A DNA stretch of 64,000 nucleotides from Parageobacillus sp. KH3-4 (GCF_022846435.1 NZ_AP025627.1:1522001-1586000); one strand, 5' to 3'; positions 8,853-17,904 are shown, numbered from the stretch's first letter. Translations and numbers: made by a program. The notes: generated by a model from the letters alone, not told the origin.

Positions 8853-10358
8853 ATGATGAATGGCAAGGAATATTTAGAAAGTCTAAGAGATAACAGGGTT
8901 GTTTATTTAAATGGAGAAAAGATTGATGATGTAACTACACACCCTGCCTACGAAAACGCTGCTCGTTCCATTGCTAGAATGTATGATGCACTTCATGATG
9001 AACAGATGGGAAAAATTTTAACGACAACTACTGAAGAAGGTTATCCAACTCACAAATTTTTCAAAGAACCTAAGAATGCTCAAGATCTTTTAGAAGCAAG
9101 AGATGCGATTGCACAATGGGCCAAGCTGAGCTATGGCTTTATGGGGCGTACCCCTGATTATAAGGCTTCTTTTACAGCGCATTTGAAAGCGTTTGCTAAT
9201 TATTACGAAGGTTTTGAGGACAATGCGCGAAACTGGTACAAAAAAACGACAAAAGAAATTCCGTTTATTAACCATACGATTATTAACCCACAAGTCGACC
9301 GTTCAAAGCCACTTCATGAAAATAAAGATGTGTATGTTCGCGCTGTAAAAGAACGGGATGACGGCATTATTGTAAGCGGTGCCAAAATGGTGGGAACGGC
9401 GGCTGCCTTAACTCATTACAACTTCGTCTCCAACTATGGAGCTCAAGATTTAGGAGATGGTGATCAAAGCCATGCGCTCATCTTCTTTGTGCCGATGAAT
9501 GCACCCGGTGTAAAAATGATCAGCCGCCAATCGTATGAACAAATCGCAAAAACGTTAGGTTCTCCATTTGATTACCCGCTTTCCAGCCGTTTCGATGAAA
9601 ACGATGCAGTAATTGTATTAGATAATGTATTTATTCCTTGGGAAAATGTTTTTGCCTATAAAAATGTCAAAGTAGTAAACGGATTTTTTGTTGAGACGGG
9701 ATTTGTTAACCGCTTTACATTCCAGGGGTGCACGCGTTTTGCCGTCAAGCTTGACTTTATGGTTGGCTTATTAATGAAAGCGACGGAGGCAGCCGGTACG
9801 AAACAATTCCGAGGTGTTCAGGCAAACATTGGTGAGGTTATTGCCTTCCGCAATATGTTCTGGGGACTCTCTACGGCAATGGCGGCCAATTGTGAAATGA
9901 GAAATGGTGTTGCACTTCCGAATCTTCAGTATGGTGCTGCTTACCGTGTGCTTGCTCCGATGGTATGGCCGCGAATCAAACAAATTTTTGAACAAGTTGT
10001 AGCCGGCGGACTTATTCAATTGCCTTCAAGTGCCAACGACTTCTTAAATCCGGAGTTGCGTCCGTATTTGGATCGTTATTATCGCGGGTCCGGCATTGGC
10101 GCGGAAGAACGGGTGAAATTGATGAAAATGATTTGGGACGCAATCGGAACGGAGTTTGGCGGACGTCATGAACTCTATGAAATCAATTATGCGGGCAACC
10201 ATGAGAACATCCGTCTGGAGACGCTAAAAATTGCTGATGTAACCGGAGATTCTGAACGATTCAAGACATTTGTCGATTCCGCCTTGAACGATTATGACCT
10301 TCGCGGCTGGGTCAATGACACTTGGGTGTCCCCGCACAAAGAGCTCGTTCAGAAATAA
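8853..10358 (+). CDS. pheA1: Phenol 2-hydroxylase, oxygenase component PheA1 (HpaB family)
   Basis: Large component of a two-component flavin monooxygenase that uses reduced FAD and O2 to turn phenol into catechol. About 501 residues from the ATG at 8853; an upstream GTG at 8841 would give 505. The purine-rich AGGAAGGTG at 8836-8844 supports 8853 or 8856. It belongs to the HpaB/4-hydroxyphenylacetate 3-monooxygenase family throughout, with family stretches such as RTPDYKASFTAHL and NHTIINPQVDR. Family alone cannot distinguish phenol from 4-hydroxyphenylacetate. The next gene being a 161-residue PheA2-type reductase, and catechol meta-cleavage genes following rather than homoprotocatechuate genes, favour phenol. 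First gene of its operon. Confidence 0.9.
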   Translation: MMNGKEYLESLRDNRVVYLNGEKIDDVTTHPAYENAARSIARMYDALHDEQMGKILTTTTEEGYPTHKFFKEPKNAQDLLEARDAIAQWAKLSYGFMGRTPDYKASFTAHLKAFANYYEGFEDNARNWYKKTTKEIPFINHTIINPQVDRSKPLHENKDVYVRAVKERDDGIIVSGAKMVGTAAALTHYNFVSNYGAQDLGDGDQSHALIFFVPMNAPGVKMISRQSYEQIAKTLGSPFDYPLSSRFDENDAVIVLDNVFIPWENVFAYKNVKVVNGFFVETGFVNRFTFQGCTRFAVKLDFMVGLLMKATEAAGTKQFRGVQANIGEVIAFRNMFWGLSTAMAANCEMRNGVALPNLQYGAAYRVLAPMVWPRIKQIFEQVVAGGLIQLPSSANDFLNPELRPYLDRYYRGSGIGAEERVKLMKMIWDAIGTEFGGRHELYEINYAGNHENIRLETLKIADVTGDSERFKTFVDSALNDYDLRGWVNDTWVSPHKELVQK

Positions 10359-10377
10359 CAGCAAGGAGGTGGTAAAC

Positions 10378-10863
10378 ATGGACGATCGCTTATTTCGCAA
10401 AGCAATGGGGAAATTTGCTACAGGAGTGACGGTAATTACGACGGAGGTTGATGGAGATGTCCACGGAATGACGGCAAATGCCTTTATGTCCGTTTCCTTA
10501 AATCCAAAGCTTGTGTTGGTTTCGATTGGTGAAAAAGCGAAAATGCTGGAAAAAATTCAGCAATCGAAAAAATATGCCGTTAACATTTTGTCACACGATC
10601 AAAAAGTGCTTTCGATGAATTTTGCTGGACAGCTGGAAGAACAAGCAGATGTGCAATTTGAGCGGCTAGGTGGACTGCCGGTCATTAAAGATGCTCTTGC
10701 GCAAATTTCCTGCCAAGTTGTCAACGAAATTCAAGCAGGCGATCATACCCTTTTCATTGGGAAAGTGACGGATATAAACATTACAGAGCAAGACCCGCTT
10801 CTGTTTTTCAGCGGAAAATATCATCAGCTTGCCCAAAGTGAAAAAGTGGAGATGTCGAGCTAA
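10378..10863 (+). CDS. pheA2: Phenol 2-hydroxylase, flavin reductase component PheA2
   Basis: Short-chain flavin reductase that uses NADH to reduce FAD for PheA1. 161 residues, the length I recall for the structurally characterised PheA2 of B. thermoglucosidasius A7. Family features are FRKAMGKFATGVTVITT at the N-terminus, GMTANAFMSVSLNPKLVLVS (flavin site), and the C-terminal pair DHTLFIGKV and PLLFFSGKYH. AAGGAGGTGG precedes the ATG at 10378; in-frame codons further upstream lie inside pheA1. The gene follows pheA1 by 19 nt. Cytosolic, with an FAD that acts as both bound cofactor and released product. Confidence 0.92.
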   Translation: MDDRLFRKAMGKFATGVTVITTEVDGDVHGMTANAFMSVSLNPKLVLVSIGEKAKMLEKIQQSKKYAVNILSHDQKVLSMNFAGQLEEQADVQFERLGGLPVIKDALAQISCQVVNEIQAGDHTLFIGKVTDINITEQDPLLFFSGKYHQLAQSEKVEMSS

Positions 10864-10879
10864 AAAGAGGAGGCATTCC

Positions 10880-11734
10880 ATGAAAACGATCATTATTGAT
10901 CATAAAAATGATCCGCATTTTGTTGCCTCTTGTCCCGCCGTAGCTGCACTGGGATTTTTTGATGGCGTTCATCTTGGGCATCAAAAAGTTATTCAAACTG
11001 CGAAAAAAATAGCGGACGAAAGAGGGTTAAAGACAGCGGTAATTAGCTTTTTTCCGCACCCAAAAGAAATTATCGGCAAAACGGGAGAACGCATCGATTA
11101 TTTGCTCCCGCCTGCCGAAAAAGCGAAAAAATTTTCCCATTTAGGAGTTGACTACTTCTATTTAATACGATTTACACCTAAGTTTGCAAGGCTTGAACCG
11201 AAAGAATTTGTCTGGAAATATTTAGTTCCTTTGCAAGTCAAACATGCAGTAGCTGGATATGACTTTTCATACGGTCGAAAAGGAAAAGGGAGCTTGGACA
11301 CAATGGAGGAAGACAGCGGATACTCTATCACTGTCACTAAAGTAGAAAATGTAGAACGAAACGATGAAAAAATTAGTTCCACGCTCATTAGAACCAAGAT
11401 TCAATTGGGGTTAATGGAAGAACTCCCTGATTATTTAGGGGAGTTTTACGAAACAAAAGGAAAGATGATATGTGCGGAAGGAAAGAACGAGTTGATTTTA
11501 GATCGGTACTATATGATTCCGCCAGAAGGATGTTATGATGTGGAGATTTATAAAGGGAAAAGATGGTTCAAAGGACGTGTGCTTGTAACAGAACAGAAAA
11601 ATATTTATTGGCTCGGACCGTCGCTTTCTTCTGTATGGGAGATTTTTCGGATTAAGATAAAATGGATTTCCAGTAACATCCATTTAGCTTCAGAAGCAGC
11701 CAAAAAACAAAGAAAAAATCTGGTATTTGTGTAA
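10880..11734 (+). CDS. FAD synthetase (RibF-like, adenylyltransferase domain) within the phenol operon
   Basis: The N-terminal 180 residues are a RibF-type FMN adenylyltransferase with the nucleotide-binding signature GFFDGVHLGHQ (residues 25-35), SFFPHPKEI, and the ISSTLIR motif that closes the domain. The remaining 100 residues sit where RibF has its riboflavin kinase domain, but the kinase phosphate-binding and PTAN-type motifs are not recognisable. It is therefore probably a monofunctional or degenerate RibF. It lies 16 nt after pheA2 with a strong AGAGGAGG site. Since PheA1/PheA2 runs on free FAD, the obvious inference is operon-borne FAD supply during phenol growth. 284 residues. Confidence 0.8.
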   Translation: MKTIIIDHKNDPHFVASCPAVAALGFFDGVHLGHQKVIQTAKKIADERGLKTAVISFFPHPKEIIGKTGERIDYLLPPAEKAKKFSHLGVDYFYLIRFTPKFARLEPKEFVWKYLVPLQVKHAVAGYDFSYGRKGKGSLDTMEEDSGYSITVTKVENVERNDEKISSTLIRTKIQLGLMEELPDYLGEFYETKGKMICAEGKNELILDRYYMIPPEGCYDVEIYKGKRWFKGRVLVTEQKNIYWLGPSLSSVWEIFRIKIKWISSNIHLASEAAKKQRKNLVFV

Positions 11735-11765
11735 GGATCGTGATGTTGATATGAAAGGAGGTAGA

Positions 11766-12191
11766 ATGTTGGTGTTTCTAAAGCAAAAAAGCATCAGCAG
11801 TGACTTGGCGCAAAAAATGATTGACAAAGCAGCAAAAAAAGCAATGGAGCTTGGAATTAAAGTGAACATTGCCATTGTGGATCAAGGAGGAAACTTGAAA
11901 GCGTTTTGCCGGATGGATGGTGCTCCCCTTTTAAGCATACAAATAGCGCAAAATAAAGCGTATACGGCGGCGGCTTTCGGGATTCCGACCCATCAATGGT
12001 ATGACATGATCAAGGATGAGCCGAGTTTGCGCCTTGGGATTGTCCATACAGAAAAGCTTGTCATTTTCGGAGGCGGTTATCCGATTTATGACGGAAAAGA
12101 TTTAGCTGGAGGGATTGGAGTCAGCGGCGGCTCAGAAGAAGAAGACCGGATGTGTTGCGAAGCGGCGCTATCCTTATTGGAAGCGGTTTGA
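11766..12191 (+). CDS. GlcG/HbpS family protein (DUF336)
   Basis: A 141-residue member of the GlcG/HbpS (heme-degrading, DUF336) family: an N-terminal helix pair (LAQKMIDKAAKKAMELGI), the core NIAIVDQGGNLKAFCRMDGA, and the glycine-rich C-terminus AGGIGVSGGSEEEDRMC. HbpS binds heme and other relatives sit in aromatic-degradation operons, but the biochemical role there is unsettled. AAAGGAGG at 11754-11761 supports ATG 11766, with TTG or GTG codons 3-6 nt later also possible. Between the FAD-synthetase gene and catechol dioxygenase in the same operon. Iron or heme handling for the dioxygenase is a guess. Confidence 0.78.
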   Translation: MLVFLKQKSISSDLAQKMIDKAAKKAMELGIKVNIAIVDQGGNLKAFCRMDGAPLLSIQIAQNKAYTAAAFGIPTHQWYDMIKDEPSLRLGIVHTEKLVIFGGGYPIYDGKDLAGGIGVSGGSEEEDRMCCEAALSLLEAV

Positions 12192-12255
12192 TAGAAAGCG
12201 TTTTTGCATCGATTTCTTTCATAAATAAAATCTTTCAATAAAAGGGAGGATTCAA

Positions 12256-13170
12256 ATGAGCGGAATTTTAAGACTGGGACGATTGGAACTTCGGGTATTG
12301 GATTTAGAAGAATCTGTAAAATATTATACGGATGTCATTGGACTTGAAGTGACAGGGCGCGAAGAAGACCGAGTGTATTTAAAAGCGTGGGACGAATACG
12401 ACCATCACAGCATCATTTTGCAAAAAGCCGATACGGCAGGAATGGATCATATGGCATTTAAGGTAAAAGATATTTACGAGTTGGAAAAATTAGAATATAA
12501 AATTGAACAATTTGGATGCACACTTTCCCGGATTTCCAAAGGCGCTAGATTAGCAGAAGGAGAAGCAGTTCGTTTCCAGCTTCCTACAGGTCATTATATG
12601 GAGCTATATACTGACATCGAACAAGTAGGGACAAAGACGGGGCATATCAACCCGCATCCGTGGCCGGATGGACTAAAAGGAATTGCTCCACATCGATTGG
12701 ATCACGCTCTTTTAACAGGCGATGATTTGAAAACAGCCACCCGCTTCTTTACGGAAGTGCTCGGTTTTAGACAAACAGAGAGGATCATTACGGTAGATGG
12801 GGAAGATTTAGTCGGCAGCTTTTTGTCAGTGACTAATAAAGCCCATGACGTCGCTTTCGTGAAAGGACCAGATGGGAAATTCCACCATGCAGGATTTTAT
12901 GTAGACAATTGGTACGAAGTATTGAAAGCAGCGGATATTTTAACAAAAAACGATGTTCAAGTCGAAATTACACCGACCCGGCATGGAATCACACGCGGCC
13001 AAACCATTTACTTCTTTGACCCATCCGGAAATAGAAACGAGGCATTCGCGAGCGGCTATATGAGTTATGCTGACTTCCCGACCATTACATGGACGGAAGA
13101 TAAAATTGGAACAGGCATCTTCTATCATCGAAGAGAACTAGTTGAATCATTCTCTAAAGCATTAACGTAA
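12256..13170 (+). CDS. pheB: Catechol 2,3-dioxygenase PheB
   Basis: Extradiol Fe(II) dioxygenase that opens catechol between C2 and C3 to yellow 2-hydroxymuconic semialdehyde. 304 residues with two glyoxalase/bleomycin-fold modules (about 5-125 and 145-270). By alignment from memory with XylE, the Fe ligands are H150 (PHRLDH), H211 (KFHHAGF) and E262 (GNRNEAF), and the second-sphere residues H243 and Y252 are present. AAAGGGAGG precedes the ATG. It closes the first transcription unit of the island; an intrinsic terminator follows directly. Oxygen- and oxidant-sensitive in this family, which explains the ferredoxin gene at 19799. Confidence 0.96.
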   Translation: MSGILRLGRLELRVLDLEESVKYYTDVIGLEVTGREEDRVYLKAWDEYDHHSIILQKADTAGMDHMAFKVKDIYELEKLEYKIEQFGCTLSRISKGARLAEGEAVRFQLPTGHYMELYTDIEQVGTKTGHINPHPWPDGLKGIAPHRLDHALLTGDDLKTATRFFTEVLGFRQTERIITVDGEDLVGSFLSVTNKAHDVAFVKGPDGKFHHAGFYVDNWYEVLKAADILTKNDVQVEITPTRHGITRGQTIYFFDPSGNRNEAFASGYMSYADFPTITWTEDKIGTGIFYHRRELVESFSKALT

Positions 13171-13179
13171 AAAAGAATC

Positions 13180-13208
13180 AAGGGGCTTCTGTCTACTGGC
13201 CCCTTTTT
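13180..13208 (+). terminator. Intrinsic terminator after catechol 2,3-dioxygenase gene
   Basis: AAGGGGC (13180-13186) and GCCCCTT (13199-13205) form a 7-bp stem with a 12-nt loop, followed by TTT. It separates the hydroxylase/dioxygenase unit from the lower-pathway genes. Confidence 0.85.
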
Positions 13209-13305
13209 GAACTAACAATGCTTAAGGAAAAATGGGAATGACCGTTGCTATTAGGTGTAACTTTGAAAAAATTCGCTATCCGCGTTCGATGGGAGGTAGC
13301 CTAGT

Positions 13306-14163
13306 TTGCAAGAAGTGACGAGTACCCGTGTCAAAACCGGAGACTATGAGACATATTTTTACCGCGCCGGTATCGGGAATAGTAAAGCGATTCTTTTTAT
13401 CCATGGGTCTGGTCCAGGAGCCACCGCTTGGTCTAATTGGCAATATGCGCTTCCATTTTTCAACGAAAAAGGGTTTGATTGTATAGCGCCAGACTTAATC
13501 GGTTTTGGAATGTCGGAACATCCGTCTCCGCTTCCGAAAGGCATCCGGCCTTGGATGAGGCTATGGGTGAACCAGCTTAAATTCCTTCTAGATGCACTGG
13601 AAGTGAAATGCGTTCATTTGGTAGGAAATTCTTTAGGAGGGGCTATTGCTCTACACTTATTGGCCGAGGTGCCCGAACGAATTGATCAAGTTGTGTTAAT
13701 GGGCCCGGTGGGTGCTCCGTTTCGCTTGACTCGAGAGCTTGACCGCGTTTGGGGATTTTATGAGGATCCATCTGCAGAGGGAATGGCGCAAATGATTCGC
13801 TGGTTTGCTTATGATGAAAGTCTGATCGAAGACCAGCTTGACAACATTAGCAAAATGCGCTTTGAGGCTGCAATGAATCCTGCGGCGCGGCGTTCCTATG
13901 AAGCGATGTTCCCCCAACCTCGCCAGCAGATTGTGGATGATCTCGTTCTGCCAAGCGCTACGTTGCGCCGCATACAACAACAAGTTTTGCTCGTTCACGG
14001 GCTGAATGATCCGATCGTTCCTGTCGACACAAGTTATTATCTTGCCCAACATCTTCCGCGGGTGAAAACGATGATTTACGGACAGTGCAGCCATTGGACG
14101 CAAGTGGAGTACAAAGATAGCTTTCATTCTTTGCTTTTGAACTTTTTTCACCATGAAATTTAA
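13306..14163 (+). CDS. dmpD: 2-hydroxymuconic semialdehyde hydrolase (DmpD/XylF type)
   Basis: Alpha/beta hydrolase of 285 residues that hydrolyses the ring-cleavage product to 2-oxopent-4-enoate and formate (or acetate from methylcatechols). Catalytic triad by motif: S109 in VGNSLGG, D235 in HGLNDPIVP, H263 in CSHWTQVE; the oxyanion motif HGSGPGATAW is near residue 33. The start codon is TTG at 13306, supported by GGGAGGT at 13291-13297; no ATG is suitably placed. The gene lies between the terminator after pheB and a 138-nt gap before dmpE, so it could be a separate unit. No clear promoter was seen. Confidence 0.88.
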   Translation: MQEVTSTRVKTGDYETYFYRAGIGNSKAILFIHGSGPGATAWSNWQYALPFFNEKGFDCIAPDLIGFGMSEHPSPLPKGIRPWMRLWVNQLKFLLDALEVKCVHLVGNSLGGAIALHLLAEVPERIDQVVLMGPVGAPFRLTRELDRVWGFYEDPSAEGMAQMIRWFAYDESLIEDQLDNISKMRFEAAMNPAARRSYEAMFPQPRQQIVDDLVLPSATLRRIQQQVLLVHGLNDPIVPVDTSYYLAQHLPRVKTMIYGQCSHWTQVEYKDSFHSLLLNFFHHEI

Positions 14164-14232
14164 GAATATTTTTTCATTTGCGCTGATAAAGTAGGAGTTA
14201 CGGTTCGCTCTTTGTCTGCACTGATTATGCTT

Positions 14233-14252
14233 ACAATGCTAGATTGCATTGT
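14233..14252. promoter_or_regulatory. Short inverted repeat before the lower meta-cleavage genes
   Basis: Perfect 7-bp arms ACAATGC and GCATTGT with a 6-nt loop, 49 nt before the dmpE start. There is no T-run, so it is either a regulatory site or a leader hairpin rather than a terminator. Function unknown. Confidence 0.3.
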
Positions 14253-14301
14253 GAATGATCCTAGAACAAGGCGATAGTTCCGTTTCTTGAGGAGGGAAAT
14301 A

Positions 14302-15075
14302 ATGAACATTACAGAAATCGCCGCTTTATTATTGGAAGCGGAAAAGAAAAAAAGCCCCATTGCCCCGCTTACCAACCTTTTTCCGCATTTGACAGCAGAT
14401 GAGGCTTATCAAATCCAATTGAAGCAAGTGGAACATAAGGTGGGAAACGGACGAACCGTCGTTGGCAAAAAAATCGGTTTGACGAGCAAGGCGATGCAAC
14501 ATTTGCTTCAAGTATCGGAACCGGATTATGGTCATCTTCTTGACGATATGATTGTGTTGGATGGAGAAAATGTTTCTCTTGATGAGTTCATCCAGCCAAA
14601 AGTAGAATTTGAGATTGCCTTCATTTTAAAGAAAGATTTAAAGGGTCCCAATGCCACAATGATGGATGTGATCCATGCGACGGAATATGTGGCCCCAGCC
14701 ATTGAAATTATCGACAGTAGAATTAGAAATTGGAAGATTCGTTTTGAAGATACGGTTGCCGATAACGGTTCTTCTGCCAGAGCCGTTATTGGGGGAAAAC
14801 CGACGCCGATCGAAAACATTGATCTTTCGCATATCGGTATGGCTGCTTATCGAAATGGTCAATTGATCGATACCGCGGCCGGAGCCGCTGTCATGGGAAA
14901 TCCGATCTATGCCGTCAGCTGGCTTGCCAATGCTCTTAGCCGTTATCGCATTTCTTTACATAAAGGGGAAATCATTTTATCAGGAGCATTGACCGCCGCT
15001 GTTCCTGTCTCTCGCGGGGATACATTTGCCGTAAAATTTGCTCATATAGGAGAAGTATCTGTTTCGTTCCCATAA
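14302..15075 (+). CDS. dmpE: 2-oxopent-4-enoate hydratase (DmpE/XylJ/MhpD type)
   Basis: Adds water to 2-hydroxypenta-2,4-dienoate to give 4-hydroxy-2-oxovalerate, the point where the two meta-cleavage branches rejoin. 257 residues of the hydratase/decarboxylase fold (FAA-hydrolase-like). Family features are GKKIGLTSKAMQ, a metal-site stretch PKVEFEIAFI, and the central APAIEIIDSRI. GGAGGG at 14291-14296 supports ATG 14302 rather than the in-frame TTG at 14287. Clearly paralogous to the decarboxylase at 17096 (matching GLTSKA and ALEIIDSR blocks); which is hydratase and which decarboxylase rests on similarity and gene order. Confidence 0.85.
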   Translation: MNITEIAALLLEAEKKKSPIAPLTNLFPHLTADEAYQIQLKQVEHKVGNGRTVVGKKIGLTSKAMQHLLQVSEPDYGHLLDDMIVLDGENVSLDEFIQPKVEFEIAFILKKDLKGPNATMMDVIHATEYVAPAIEIIDSRIRNWKIRFEDTVADNGSSARAVIGGKPTPIENIDLSHIGMAAYRNGQLIDTAAGAAVMGNPIYAVSWLANALSRYRISLHKGEIILSGALTAAVPVSRGDTFAVKFAHIGEVSVSFP

Positions 15076-15161
15076 AAGTTCGCTGCACATAGCGGGAATG
15101 CCGCTTGCAAGCTGGGAAATAGAAGCATGTATTTCAAACGTTACAGGGAAGGAGAATGGAT

Positions 15162-16037
15162 ATGAAATTAAAAGCAGGGATTATTGGATCCGGCAATATC
15201 GGCACGGACTTAATGTACAAAATAGAAAGAAGCAAATATTTAGAAATGGGTGTCATGATTGGAATTGATCCGCATTCAGACGGATTAAAAAGGGCAAAAG
15301 ATCGGGGCATTACAGTAATTGATAACGGGATAGAGGGGTTTTTAAAAAATCCTGACTTGGCGGATATTCTTTTTGATGCGACGACAGCGAAAGCACATTA
15401 TAAACATCATGAAGTATTAACAAAATTAAATAAAAAAATTGTTGATTTAACCCCTGCCGCCGTTGGTCCTTTTGTCGTGCCGCCGGTCAACTTAAAAGAG
15501 GAACTAGATGCTTCTGATGTCAATATGGTCACTTGCGGCGGTCAGGCAACGATCCCAATTGTTCATGCTATTCATCGGGTTGTACCAGTGGAATATGCAG
15601 AAATCGTAGCAACGGTTGCGAGCAAAAGCGCTGGCCCAGGTACAAGAGCAAACATCGATGAATTCACCCGGACGACAGCAAAAGCCATCGAGAAAGTAGG
15701 AGGTGCCAAGAAAGGAAAGGCGATCATCATCTTAAATCCTGCTGAACCGCCGATTATTATGAGAAACACGATTCATGCGCTTGTGGAAGAAACGGGAAAA
15801 GAGGAAGAAATCGTCCGTTCCATCGAATCGATGATTAAGGAAGTGCAAACGTATGTGCCTGGTTACCGTTTGCGGAGCGAACCGATGTTTGATGGAAAAA
15901 GAATATCGGTTTTTCTTGAAGTAGAAAGAGCAGGTGATTATTTTCCGCCGTATTCTGGAAATCTCGATATTATGACCGCGTCTGCAGTAAAAGTAGGAGA
16001 AGAATTGGCAAAAATGAAAAATTCGGTAGTTTCATAG
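15162..16037 (+). CDS. dmpF: Acetaldehyde dehydrogenase (acylating), DmpF/XylQ/MhpF type
   Basis: Converts acetaldehyde plus CoA and NAD+ to acetyl-CoA; in this family it forms a channelling complex with the aldolase encoded next. 291 residues. The Rossmann motif [12 protein letters not shown] is at the N-terminus and the catalytic cysteine is C125 in VTCGGQAT. The ATG at 15162 lies 7 nt after GGAAGGAGA; the ATG at 15156 is too close to it. The aldolase gene begins 20 nt downstream. Keeping aldolase and dehydrogenase adjacent fits co-assembly, which matters for a volatile, toxic intermediate at high temperature. Confidence 0.93.
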   Translation: MKLKAGIIGSGNIGTDLMYKIERSKYLEMGVMIGIDPHSDGLKRAKDRGITVIDNGIEGFLKNPDLADILFDATTAKAHYKHHEVLTKLNKKIVDLTPAAVGPFVVPPVNLKEELDASDVNMVTCGGQATIPIVHAIHRVVPVEYAEIVATVASKSAGPGTRANIDEFTRTTAKAIEKVGGAKKGKAIIILNPAEPPIIMRNTIHALVEETGKEEEIVRSIESMIKEVQTYVPGYRLRSEPMFDGKRISVFLEVERAGDYFPPYSGNLDIMTASAVKVGEELAKMKNSVVS

Positions 16038-16057
16038 TCAAAACGAAAGGAGCGGGG

Positions 16058-17083
16058 ATGATGGCGACACCATCGAAAATTCATATAGTCGATGTAACGT
16101 TGCGGGATGGAAGTCATGCGATGAAACATGCTTTCACCGTCGAACAAGTAAAACAAGTGGCAAAAGGATTAGACAAAGCAGGAATTGAATATTTGGAAGT
16201 CTCCCATGGCGATGGATTAGGCGGCTCTTCATTGCAATATGGTTTTTCCAAGGTGAATGAGATGGAACTGATTGCAGCGGCTGCTGAAGTCTGCAAAAAC
16301 GCGAAAGTTTCCGTTCTTCTTCTTCCGGGAATCGGTGTTAAGGAAGATTTGGAAGAAGCGGTCCAAGCGGGAGCAAAAATGGTGCGGGTGGCAACCCATG
16401 TAACGGAAGCGGATGTTGCGAAGCAACACATCGAGCTTGGGAGAAAGCTCGGATTAAAAACAGTAGGATTTTTAATGATGGCACATATGGCTCCAGTGGA
16501 AAAGCTTGTCGAACAAGCGAAATTGTTTGAAAGCTACGGAGCGGAAATTGTCTATGTGACAGATTCGGCAGGAACGTTGCTTCCGCATGAAGTGAAGGAA
16601 CGAGTGTCCGCATTGAGGGAAGCGCTATCATGCGAGATCGGCTTCCATGGTCATAACAATCTATCGCTGGCGATGGCAAACTCTATTGCTGCAGTGGAAG
16701 CAGGAGCCACTTATATTGACGGCAGTCTGCGCTGCCTAGGGGCAGGAAGCGGCAATACACAGACAGAAGTGATGGTTGCTGTGTTTGAACGTCTCGGATA
16801 TGAAACAGGAGTAAAGTTATATCCGATTATGGATGTAGCCAATGAAATAGTGGCCAAATGGATGCCGCGGCCTCAAGAAATCACTGGTTCAAGCTTGATT
16901 ATGGGGTATTCTGGGGTTTATTCCAGCTTTCTTCTCCACACGCAAGATGCAGCCAAGAAATTCGGCGTTGATGAACGCGATATTTTAGTAGAGCTGGGTA
17001 AACGAAAAGCCGTCGGGGGACAAGAAGATTTCATTTACGATATCGCCGCCCAGCTGGCAAAGAAAAAAACGGCAATTAGATAA
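16058..17083 (+). CDS. dmpG: 4-hydroxy-2-oxovalerate aldolase (DmpG/XylK/MhpE type)
   Basis: Splits 4-hydroxy-2-oxovalerate into pyruvate and acetaldehyde. 341 residues, a TIM barrel of the HMG-CoA lyase/DRE family with N-terminal DVTLRDGSHAMKH (R16 and D17 in the active site) and metal ligands in FHGHNN near residue 198. The C-terminal helical domain (about 270-340) is the dimerisation region with the dehydrogenase. Two ATG codons (16058, 16061) follow AAAGGAG. Tightly spaced within the lower-pathway operon, 13 nt before dmpH. Confidence 0.94.
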   Translation: MMATPSKIHIVDVTLRDGSHAMKHAFTVEQVKQVAKGLDKAGIEYLEVSHGDGLGGSSLQYGFSKVNEMELIAAAAEVCKNAKVSVLLLPGIGVKEDLEEAVQAGAKMVRVATHVTEADVAKQHIELGRKLGLKTVGFLMMAHMAPVEKLVEQAKLFESYGAEIVYVTDSAGTLLPHEVKERVSALREALSCEIGFHGHNNLSLAMANSIAAVEAGATYIDGSLRCLGAGSGNTQTEVMVAVFERLGYETGVKLYPIMDVANEIVAKWMPRPQEITGSSLIMGYSGVYSSFLLHTQDAAKKFGVDERDILVELGKRKAVGGQEDFIYDIAAQLAKKKTAIR

Positions 17084-17095
17084 GGAGGTGATAGG

Positions 17096-17902
17096 ATGCT
17101 AAAAACGGAAGTTATCGATTCCATCGTCGATGAATTGTTCCTTGCCGAAAAGCACGGGAAGGCGATTCCGAAACTGGTCGATCGTTATCCCGAATTGGAT
17201 GCCGAGCTTGCTTACGAAATACAAAACCGATTAATTGAACGAAAATGCCGGGACGAAGGGACGAAAATTGTCGGTTGGAAATTAGGATTGACAAGCAAAG
17301 CCAAACAGGAAATGATGGGGGTTCACGAGCCGACTTGCGGAGTTTTGCTGGAGAATATGCAGCTGAAAAGCGATGGCTCGATTTCCTTGAAAACATTAAT
17401 ACACCCAAAAATTGAACCGGAGATTGCCTTTATTTTTAAAGAGGAACTAAAAGGACCGGGAGTCACCGTGGCGGAAGTTTTGCAAAAGACGGCCTACATC
17501 GCGCCGGCTCTTGAAATTATTGACAGCCGCTATCAACATTTTTCTTTCACTTTGGCGGACGTCATTGCCGATAATTCTTCTTCTTCCCGCTTCATTTTAG
17601 GAGAACGTTTTACGAGATATGATGGGGAAGATTTAAGTTTAACCGGTATGGTTTTTAAAAAGAACGGAGCCATTGTTTCTACAAGTGCCGGTGCAAGCGT
17701 GATGGGACATCCGGCAAGGGCCATTGCCTGGATGGTGAACAAACTTTCCCGTTACGGCCAATCGGTGAAACCGGGAGAAGTGGTTTTAAGCGGGGCGTTA
17801 ACCGGTGCGATGGAAATAAAAGAAGGAGACGTATTTTCCATGAGCTTGGACCGCTTTGGTTCGGTGGAAGCCTCTTTTACCTTTGGAAAGGGGAGCAAAT
17901 AA
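17096..17902 (+). CDS. dmpH: 4-oxalocrotonate decarboxylase (DmpH/XylI type)
   Basis: Decarboxylates the keto form of 4-oxalocrotonate to 2-hydroxypenta-2,4-dienoate, with Mg2+, usually in complex with the hydratase. 268 residues, same fold as the gene at 14302, with GWKLGLTSKAKQ, HPKIEPEIAFIF and APALEIIDSRY. The ribosome-binding site AAGGAGGTGATAGG is near-perfect. Immediately followed by the tautomerase gene (2-nt gap), so the order H-I-C places all three 4-oxalocrotonate-branch enzymes together. Confidence 0.88.
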   Translation: MLKTEVIDSIVDELFLAEKHGKAIPKLVDRYPELDAELAYEIQNRLIERKCRDEGTKIVGWKLGLTSKAKQEMMGVHEPTCGVLLENMQLKSDGSISLKTLIHPKIEPEIAFIFKEELKGPGVTVAEVLQKTAYIAPALEIIDSRYQHFSFTLADVIADNSSSSRFILGERFTRYDGEDLSLTGMVFKKNGAIVSTSAGASVMGHPARAIAWMVNKLSRYGQSVKPGEVVLSGALTGAMEIKEGDVFSMSLDRFGSVEASFTFGKGSK

Positions 17903-17904
17903 AT

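Noticed and set aside
8853-10863. Reading the pair as 4-hydroxyphenylacetate 3-monooxygenase HpaBC
   Set aside because: Family fits, but neighbours are catechol meta-cleavage genes, not homoprotocatechuate genes, and the reductase length equals PheA2. Phenol hydroxylase is preferred; certainty needs an assay.
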